Below are positions 7,862-13,145 of a DNA stretch of 13,145 nt, piece by piece. Each line of letters begins with the position of its first letter. The first letter of the stretch is position 1. Source of the DNA: an uncultured Actinomycetes bacterium (GTDB lineage: Bacteria > Actinomycetota > Acidimicrobiia > Acidimicrobiales > Acidimicrobilacustridaceae); assembly GCA_937927725.1 (NCBI GenBank), contig CALBSE010000070.1, forward strand, positions 1 to 13,145. The letters run 5' to 3'. Under the pieces are notes generated by a model that had not been told where the DNA came from, made no database searches, and worked only from the letters and a program-made list of their open reading frames with translations. The position numbers were made by a program, and so were the translations under genes.

Positions 7862-8368
7862 ATGAAGTTCACTGTCGGTTCCAAGGTCATCTATCCCGCT
7901 CACGGCACTGCTGAGGTCACTGGTCGATCGACCCGGGTGGTCGACGGCAAGAAGGTCAAGTACCTCGAGCTGTCGGTTGCAGCTGGTGACGACTCATGGC
8001 GCGGCGGCAACCTCAAGGTGTCGGTGCCCGAGGATCGTGCAGAAGATCTCGGTGTGCGTCAGGCGATCTCTGAAGAAGAGGTCGAGGACGTACTCGCAGT
8101 GCTTGCCGTTCGTAACGTCCGCGTTCCCACGAATTGGTCTCGTCGCTTTAAAAATCATCAGGAGAAGATGAAGTCGGGCGACATCTACGAATGCGCCGAG
8201 GTTGTTCGTAACCTTGCTCTTCGTGATCGCCAGTCGTCTCTTTCAAGCGCCGAGAAGGCGATGCAAATTCGTGCTCGTCGAATTCTCGTTTCAGAACTTG
8301 CGGTGTCGTGGAATACCACGATGGAAGACGCCGGCGCTCGCGTCGACGCTGTTCTTGCCGAGGACTAA
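7862..8368 (+). CDS. carD: CarD/CdnL-family RNA polymerase-binding transcription factor
   Basis: 168-residue protein. CarD binds the RNA polymerase beta subunit through an N-terminal Tudor-like domain and stabilises open promoter complexes, notably at rRNA promoters in actinobacteria. Here the N-terminus MKFTVGSKVIYPAHGTAEV (1-19) is the CarD_TRCF signature. The C-terminal helical DNA-contacting domain (~68-168) has PTNWSRRFKNHQEKMKSGD, then AEVVRNLALRDRQSSLSSAEK and ARRILVSELA. Trp92 sits where the M. tuberculosis protein has the tryptophan that wedges the minor groove. The start is chosen because GGAAGG lies five bases upstream and the family starts here, rather than nine codons earlier at 7835. 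It appears monocistronic and converges on the next gene with a 3-bp gap. Confidence 0.93.
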   Translation: MKFTVGSKVIYPAHGTAEVTGRSTRVVDGKKVKYLELSVAAGDDSWRGGNLKVSVPEDRAEDLGVRQAISEEEVEDVLAVLAVRNVRVPTNWSRRFKNHQEKMKSGDIYECAEVVRNLALRDRQSSLSSAEKAMQIRARRILVSELAVSWNTTMEDAGARVDAVLAED

Positions 8369-8371
8369 GCC

Positions 8372-11300
8372 TCAGTCGGCGTTCTTCGCCGGTTGAATCA
8401 CATCTTTGAGAGCTTCATCAGAAAGAACGAACGCGTCGTTCGTTGCTTCCGCGCCTGGCTCGACCAGTTCTGGCCATTGCGTGCCAGGTAGGACGGCAAC
8501 TTCGAAGAGTTCGGTGACCGATCCTTCGAAGCGCATGAAGCCAACAATCTCGCCGGTGTTGATGTCGACGGCCCACACGCCACATTCGCGCGGTGTGTCT
8601 GCTTGAGTGATCGGGAGTCCGTCGAACACCGTTTCACGAACTTTGGAAAGTCCGATGAAGGCGATGTTGCCCACGAAGGAAAGTCCGCGAGTGAAACCAG
8701 GGAGAATCGCGATGGTTTCGCGTTCACCGGTTTCGATGTCGACGGTGCAGAGTGCGCCTCGACCGGACTCGAGTACCCACAACTTGCCGTTGTGCCAGCG
8801 CGGCGAGTGAGGCATCGACAGGCCAACGGTGATCGGAGCGCCGCCTTCGATATCGAGAATCGCGCCTCCAGAGGCTTTGTCGTCGCGCCAGCCGTTCGGC
8901 GTATCGGTCATGCCGAGGACGGTCACGTACTTCGGACGGCCGTTGACCATTGCTAATCCGTTGAGATGGCAACGATCATCGGCCGACAAGCCGGAGATGA
9001 ACTGTGGTCGCCATTGTGGGTCGAAGGAGTTCTCGCGGTCGAACTTCACCAAGGACGAAAAGCGCGTTGCTACCGCCCAGAGCTCTCCGTCAGCGTCGTA
9101 ACCGAGGTCGTGAATTCGAATGTCGCCAGTGGTGTGACCGCGGCGAGGCATATAACAGGCGTCGATACGGCCTTCGGGGTCAATCGTTGCCGCCGCGGCT
9201 TGCTGATTCCAGAACTCCCAGACTGTGGTCTTGGTGCCAAGGGCCAACTTTGCACCCTGCACGGCGACGCCCATTGGGCTCGGGAAGTAACGGAGGTGGG
9301 TGTTGACCTTGTCGCCATCGCGACGAACGAGAACGAGGCGGCCACTTTGATAGGTGGTAACCGCAAGCGAACAATTTGCTGCTTGAAGAATGCTGGCGAA
9401 GGACCCAGTGAAGACGCTTGAGAAATCGGTAGGGATGGCACCGTCGGGTTCTTCAGTAAGCCCAACCTTGACCGCTTCGGCAGAACGAGTTTTCGACGGC
9501 TGAATGGGGGGAGGGTCGGCGAAGACATCGTGAGCACGAACCGCAACGGGATCGACGATGTCCCAGACTTTCTTCATCTCTTCAGCGTTGCGTTCCCACT
9601 TTGATGCTTGTGGAGCTTCCAGCGTTGTTGCCGAAAGGGGCAGTTCACCCTCTGTTTTGGTGTCCCACGTGAGATCGAGATTGGCGCACAGTCGAGCGAG
9701 TTCCGCGTCGGGATCAGCGAGGAGCGCCGAGTAACTCGTAACGCACCAGCGATCGGGGTCGAGTGCTTCGAGATCGTCGAGCATCATCGTCGTTGCCGTC
9801 GCCCATTGATTCGCCACAACCTCAGGAAGTGACTTGCCAATGAGATCGCGCCAACCCGGCGTGAGAAGAAGCGACCAACGATCGCCCGTCCATTCCGGAA
9901 GGTCGGGGTATGTCACGAACCGACCAGAACGCCATGCGTCGAGCATGCTGCTGATGGTTTCGCGAGGGTCGCGCCACAAGTACACAAACTTGGCGTCGGG
10001 ATATGCAGCGGCAAGGAAAGGGATTCGCAGAGAGTTCTTCGGCGTCTTCTCGATCATGCGCACGACTGAGCCGGGCTGCACGGGTTCGCCATCGCGGTTT
10101 TTCAGGCGGCGAACAAAGGAACCGCTGAGCTTCTCAATGACTTCGGTGGTGATGTCATCTTCAGTAAGGCGATTGGAATCCCAACCGTGGGAGGCAGGTG
10201 CGAGTGCAGGGAACGCCTCAATGAGCTGATGGCTTTCGCCGCCAATTGTGTAGGACTCTTTGGCGCGCATCATCGCTTCGAACAACATCGTGCTGCCCGA
10301 ACGTGGAGAGGAAATGATGAACACCGGTCGGTCGAGCGTGATTGGTTCACCGATTTGTTTGGGCGCGGGCATGGCAGGAGCGGCGGGAGCGCCCGGCTGT
10401 GCTGGTGCTGTGCCAGCAGGAATTGCAGCTGCCGGGGCTGCTGCGACAGCTGTGCCACTGGGAACAGCGCCTCCGGGAATTCCTCCGCCGAGTGACGGAG
10501 AAACACTTGGTCGCAGGACGAGTTGGCGAATGGCTTCACAGACCTGGACGGAGTTTGGAAGCGCCTCGTTGATCGGGGCAACGACGGCGTCAGCCTCGTC
10601 GCGCAGTTTTGCGTAGGAGCTGAATCCTTCTGGACTTTCACCGAAATGGGCCCAGCACGCTTTCCACGAACGACGAAATGGAATGAGCGCACGATCGAGT
10701 TCTACTGCTCGGTCGAGGTCAACCTCGGCGAACTGGTGAAGGATGTCGGCGAGGGTGCGATCAATTTCTGCCGACGGCATGACCAACGGTTGATTCATGG
10801 TTTCGAACGCGATCGACGTGACCTGCTGCATCTGGGGAAGAGGCGAGTTCGGATCAGCCGCTCCGGTTTGGCGATCGATGAGCGACCAGAACCCTGCGCC
10901 GCCGACAGTGTCGATTACGAGATGAATGCGCGGAGCATTGACGGGGTTCTCAACGCGGTGTGGTTCCCATGTATCGAACACCCAACATGAGCCTGGTTCC
11001 ATGTGAATGGACTCATCGTCAACGTGAAAGAGCACGGCAGGATCGGTGATGATCGGAATATGAACGCGAAGGTGATCCCACCAGTACCGGTTGGTATCGA
11101 CGTGTGACTTCACTTCGGACTCGATGTCGATGCGCATCAAGCGGGCGCGCCCGATCGGGCACCCAAGTCCGGTGAGTCCGGCCATGACATTGATGATCGC
11201 CGGTAATTTTTCGAGGTGCGGGGTTGGCCGCATTGGACCGTCAACCGAATCGTTGTTCGGGTCGCCCATAACGGAAACAAGGGGGAGTGCGCTGTTGCCC

Positions 11301-11416
11301 GGCATGCCTTCGGGGTGGGGGCGCCATGACTCCTCGGGGATCGCGCTCACCTCGGCGATAAGGGCATCGATATCGGTACTGATTGGTAAGCGGACAAGCG
11401 GTTGATCGAGGCGCAT
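8372..11416 (-). CDS. Three-module fusion: 2OG-Fe(II) Asp/Asn-hydroxylase-type domain, sulfotransferase, TIGR03032/DUF4915 domain
   Basis: 1014 residues, no signal peptide or membrane segment seen, so cytoplasmic. Module 1 (~60-175) is an aspartyl/asparaginyl beta-hydroxylase-like oxygenase: H105-V-D107, RVHIPI, WVFDTWEPH153, R163; this gives an HxD...H iron triad with an arginine ten residues after the last His for 2-oxoglutarate. A helical stretch follows (~215-300), then a Gly/Pro/Ala linker (~309-354). Module 2 (~361-630) is a sulfotransferase: FIISSPRSGST (366-376) is the PAPS 5'-phosphosulfate loop and WRDPRETISS (481-490) the 3'-phosphate motif. Module 3 (~664-985) is TIGR03032/DUF4915, with TTYQSGRLVLVR, TGDIRIHD, DRCHLNG, MPHSPRWHNGKLWVLESGRG and LPGFTRGL. 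The ATG at 11416 has GGAG 6 bases upstream. Hydroxylation followed by sulfation of a peptide or other acceptor is inference; the substrate is unknown. Confidence 0.92.
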   Translation of the reverse strand: MRLDQPLVRLPISTDIDALIAEVSAIPEESWRPHPEGMPGNSALPLVSVMGDPNNDSVDGPMRPTPHLEKLPAIINVMAGLTGLGCPIGRARLMRIDIESEVKSHVDTNRYWWDHLRVHIPIITDPAVLFHVDDESIHMEPGSCWVFDTWEPHRVENPVNAPRIHLVIDTVGGAGFWSLIDRQTGAADPNSPLPQMQQVTSIAFETMNQPLVMPSAEIDRTLADILHQFAEVDLDRAVELDRALIPFRRSWKACWAHFGESPEGFSSYAKLRDEADAVVAPINEALPNSVQVCEAIRQLVLRPSVSPSLGGGIPGGAVPSGTAVAAAPAAAIPAGTAPAQPGAPAAPAMPAPKQIGEPITLDRPVFIISSPRSGSTMLFEAMMRAKESYTIGGESHQLIEAFPALAPASHGWDSNRLTEDDITTEVIEKLSGSFVRRLKNRDGEPVQPGSVVRMIEKTPKNSLRIPFLAAAYPDAKFVYLWRDPRETISSMLDAWRSGRFVTYPDLPEWTGDRWSLLLTPGWRDLIGKSLPEVVANQWATATTMMLDDLEALDPDRWCVTSYSALLADPDAELARLCANLDLTWDTKTEGELPLSATTLEAPQASKWERNAEEMKKVWDIVDPVAVRAHDVFADPPPIQPSKTRSAEAVKVGLTEEPDGAIPTDFSSVFTGSFASILQAANCSLAVTTYQSGRLVLVRRDGDKVNTHLRYFPSPMGVAVQGAKLALGTKTTVWEFWNQQAAAATIDPEGRIDACYMPRRGHTTGDIRIHDLGYDADGELWAVATRFSSLVKFDRENSFDPQWRPQFISGLSADDRCHLNGLAMVNGRPKYVTVLGMTDTPNGWRDDKASGGAILDIEGGAPITVGLSMPHSPRWHNGKLWVLESGRGALCTVDIETGERETIAILPGFTRGLSFVGNIAFIGLSKVRETVFDGLPITQADTPRECGVWAVDINTGEIVGFMRFEGSVTELFEVAVLPGTQWPELVEPGAEATNDAFVLSDEALKDVIQPAKNAD
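8376..8392 (+). terminator. Small hairpin just after carD
   Basis: CGGCG (8377-8381), loop TTCTT, CGCCG (8387-8391), plus an outer T-G pair, beginning 8 bases after the carD stop. It lies inside the last codons of the opposing gene. No T-run follows, only a mildly T-rich stretch, so it is a tentative carD terminator. Confidence 0.35.
10355..10492 (-). other. Gly/Pro/Ala-rich interdomain linker coding segment
   Basis: Codes residues ~309-354 of the three-module protein, a low-complexity run of Ala, Pro and Gly (for example AVAAAPAAAIPAGTAPAQPG). It separates the hydroxylase half from the sulfotransferase and marks the fusion point. The DNA is locally GC-rich with imperfect GCAGGN/GGNGC-like repeats. 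Confidence 0.75.
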
Positions 11417-11421
11417 GTGAT

Positions 11422-11426
11422 TCTCC
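11422..11426 (-). promoter_or_regulatory. Ribosome binding site of the three-module gene
   Basis: On the minus strand GGAGA precedes the ATG at 11416 by a 5-base spacer (6 after GGAG), supporting that start. Confidence 0.6.
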
Positions 11427-11444
11427 GGAAAGTGGTCTGCGCAA

Positions 11445-11450
11445 CTTATC
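11445..11450 (-). promoter_or_regulatory. Candidate -10 of the three-module gene
   Basis: GATAAG on the minus strand matches TATAAT at four of six positions and would give a leader of about 20 nt that just contains the ribosome binding site. The corresponding -35 position (about 11468-11473, CTTCAG) is poor but falls inside an inverted repeat. Confidence 0.3.
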
Positions 11451-11468
11451 CCGGCACAAGGTCAGCGC

Positions 11469-11488
11469 TGAAGGTGAATGTTCCTTCA
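11469..11488. promoter_or_regulatory. Inverted repeat, candidate operator in divergent intergenic region
   Basis: TGAAGG (11469-11474), 8-bp spacer, CCTTCA (11483-11488), extendable by GC/GC with one bulged base. It lies between the three-module gene and the acyl-CoA ligase gene and overlaps the predicted -35 position of the former. It could be a repressor site or a chance dyad; no regulator gene is adjacent. Confidence 0.35.
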
Positions 11489-11545
11489 AGCCGCTATTTC
11501 TCGGTGACTTCGGAGTCGCGTGACCGGGCATGGCAGTCTGAATAA

Positions 11546-13057
11546 ATGACACAGACGCTTTGGGGGCTCGTGGCCGCGGTTGCCGATGAACATCCGGACC
11601 GAGTTGTTGCTGTTGATGATTACGGCCGTTCGCTGACCTCCGCTCAGTTGAGGGACGGAGCGGAGTCCGTTGCCGGCGGTCTCTTGGATCTGGGAATCGG
11701 TCCGGGGTCGATCGTGTCGTGGCAGTTGCCCACCACGCTGGAAGCGGTCGTGACGCTGGCCGCATGCGCTCGGCTTGGCGCTGTTCAGAATCCGGTTATT
11801 CCGATGCTTCGTCACGCCGAAGTCGGTCACATCGCAGGACAGATAGGAACTGACCTCCTTGTGCTCCCGAAGCAATGGCGGGGTTTTGACCACGAGGCAA
11901 TGGCAGCGGATCTCGGGGTCCGTTCGTGGTCCGCCGATTATGAAGCGCCGATTACCGCTTCAACTCCACTGCGGTTGCCATTGGGAGAAGCGTCGAATCT
12001 CCCTGCGCCACCTACAACGAATGATGACTGTCGCTGGATCTACTTCTCGTCTGGTACCACGGCAGCGCCAAAGGGTGTCCGTCACAACGACATCGCTGCG
12101 ATCGCGTCGGGTGCATCACTTTCGGAACGCCTCGGGTTTGGACCGAATGACGTGTACCCAATCGCGTGGCCGTTCACGCACATTGGCGGAATCGCGATGT
12201 TGGTGACATCGCTCAACACCGGCGTTCGCTTGGTGTTGTTCGATGTGTTCGATCCTGCAACAACTGCCGACCGAATGGCGACCCATGGGCCAACGATGTT
12301 GGGGTCGGCAGTTCCGTTCTTCCGAGCGTTTCTTGATGCAGAGCGAAGAGCCGAAGGCGCGTTGCTCACCGATGTTCGCGGTTGCGTTGGGGGTGGAGCG
12401 CCAATTCCAGGTGAAGTCAACCAAGAACTCATCGACACCTTTGGAGTAGCGGGAGTGGTGGGCGCGTATGGACTCACGGAATTTCCAAATTGCACCTGCG
12501 AATGGTTCGATGGACCAAATGTTGGCCGCGATGTCGGTCCTGCTGGTCCCGGCGTTGAGGCTCGCGTCCGTGATGGCGAACTCCAGTTGCGGGGAACGCA
12601 GTGCTTTCTCGGCTACGTCGATGAATCGTTGAACGCTGCAGCGTTTACGGAAGACGGATGGTTTCGTACGGGTGATCTTGCTGAAATCGGGTCAGACGAT
12701 CGCATCCGCATTGTTGGTCGTCTGAAAGACGTAGTCATTCGTAACGCTGAAAACATTTCCGCCACTGAGGTGGAAGAAGCGGTCCTATTTCACGACGCAG
12801 TTGCAGACGTCGCCGTTGTTGGACTTCCTGATACACGTACCGGAGAACGGGTGTGTGCGGCAATCGTTTTGTCGCCCGGAGAAACGATTGATGTTGCGAC
12901 ATTGGCAGACCACTGCATTCGACTGGGATTGGCGAAGTACAAGTGCCCGGAACAAATTGTTTTCGTCGAAACGATCGAGCGAAACGCCATGGGGAAGATC
13001 CAAAAAGACAAAGTTCGCGACGCGGTTCAGCGCGCAACTCAAACGCGAGAGGGTTGA
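11546..13057 (+). CDS. AMP-dependent acyl-CoA synthetase/ligase (ANL superfamily)
   Basis: 503-residue adenylate-forming enzyme expected to activate a carboxylic acid with ATP and load it on CoA in the cytoplasm. ANL motifs run in order: YFSSGTTAAPKG (A3, 166-177), AYGLTE (A5, 307-312), WFRTGDLAEIG (A7, 372-382), GRLKDVVIRNAENISATEVE (A8, 391-410) and the catalytic lysine K484 in NAMGKIQKDKVR (A10). No carrier-protein or condensation domain follows, which favours a CoA ligase over an NRPS unit. The acid (fatty, alicyclic or aromatic) cannot be told from the sequence. The ATG at 11546 has no evident Shine-Dalgarno, so translation may be weak or leaderless. A further gene starts six bases after the stop, which suggests an operon. 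Confidence 0.9.
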   Translation: MTQTLWGLVAAVADEHPDRVVAVDDYGRSLTSAQLRDGAESVAGGLLDLGIGPGSIVSWQLPTTLEAVVTLAACARLGAVQNPVIPMLRHAEVGHIAGQIGTDLLVLPKQWRGFDHEAMAADLGVRSWSADYEAPITASTPLRLPLGEASNLPAPPTTNDDCRWIYFSSGTTAAPKGVRHNDIAAIASGASLSERLGFGPNDVYPIAWPFTHIGGIAMLVTSLNTGVRLVLFDVFDPATTADRMATHGPTMLGSAVPFFRAFLDAERRAEGALLTDVRGCVGGGAPIPGEVNQELIDTFGVAGVVGAYGLTEFPNCTCEWFDGPNVGRDVGPAGPGVEARVRDGELQLRGTQCFLGYVDESLNAAAFTEDGWFRTGDLAEIGSDDRIRIVGRLKDVVIRNAENISATEVEEAVLFHDAVADVAVVGLPDTRTGERVCAAIVLSPGETIDVATLADHCIRLGLAKYKCPEQIVFVETIERNAMGKIQKDKVRDAVQRATQTREG

Positions 13058-13063
13058 GAAGAG

Positions 13064-13145
13064 ATGTCAGGTCAGCCGGCGTTGTTTGAAGAGCAACCGA
13101 CTGGTCCAGGCCTCGGGCTCACGCTCATTCGCAGTGCGGTAGGTC
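13064..13145 (+). CDS. Start of an unrecognised protein, truncated by the window edge
   Basis: ATG at 13064, six bases after the ligase stop, opens a frame that stays open to the right edge (27 codons). The visible N-terminus starts MSGQPALFEEQPTGPGLG and continues LTLIRSAVG. A purine-rich GAGAAGAG directly precedes the ATG. The close spacing suggests co-transcription with the acyl-CoA ligase. I do not recognise the family from so short a piece. Confidence 0.55.
   Translation, partial: MSGQPALFEEQPTGPGLGLTLIRSAVG

Noticed and set aside
10355..10492. GC-rich imperfect repeats considered as a tandem repeat or CRISPR-like array
   Set aside because: No regular unit or spacer structure; explained by Ala/Pro/Gly codons of the interdomain linker.

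Overview
The window looks like chromosomal DNA from a member of the Actinomycetota. The pointers are a CarD-family RNA polymerase-binding protein, an actinobacterial-style SNF2 helicase with its helicase-associated N-terminal domain, GTG starts, moderately high GC judged by eye, and a large alanine/proline-linked multidomain enzyme. An Acidimicrobiia-like lineage is a reasonable guess, but nothing here proves the class. I see no insertion sequence, integrase, phage gene, CRISPR array, tRNA or rRNA.

Layout from left to right. (1) Positions 1-2923, minus strand: the N-terminal ~974 residues of an SNF2-type helicase, cut by the window edge before its last helicase motifs. (2) A ~236-bp non-coding stretch, then modC, modB and modA on the minus strand (5881 down to 3160). 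These form a compact high-affinity molybdate (or tungstate) ABC importer operon whose reading frames overlap by 4 bp at both junctions. (3) A 68-bp divergent intergenic region carrying a perfect 9+9 inverted repeat, and then on the plus strand a PadR-like winged-helix regulator that overlaps an MFS exporter by 4 bp. (4) A CarD-family transcription factor (plus strand) with its own ribosome binding site. (5) Convergent to carD with a 3-bp gap, a 1014-residue minus-strand protein that fuses three modules: an aspartyl/asparaginyl (or prolyl) hydroxylase-type 2-oxoglutarate/Fe(II) oxygenase, a PAPS-dependent sulfotransferase, and a TIGR03032/DUF4915 domain of unknown function. (6) A 129-bp divergent region with a 6+6 inverted repeat, then an AMP-forming acyl-CoA synthetase/ligase (plus strand). 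Six bases after its stop, the first 27 codons of an unrecognised gene run off the right edge.

Functional reading. The mod operon imports the metal oxyanion for molybdenum cofactor. The adjacent PadR-like gene and the palindrome suggest a local control switch that may serve both the importer and the MFS pump. The three-module hydroxylase-sulfotransferase-TIGR03032 protein is the most interesting item. Its first two modules each keep the residues expected for catalysis, so it may hydroxylate a substrate and then sulfate the new hydroxyl, with the third module acting in substrate recognition or positioning. That sequence of reactions is inference.
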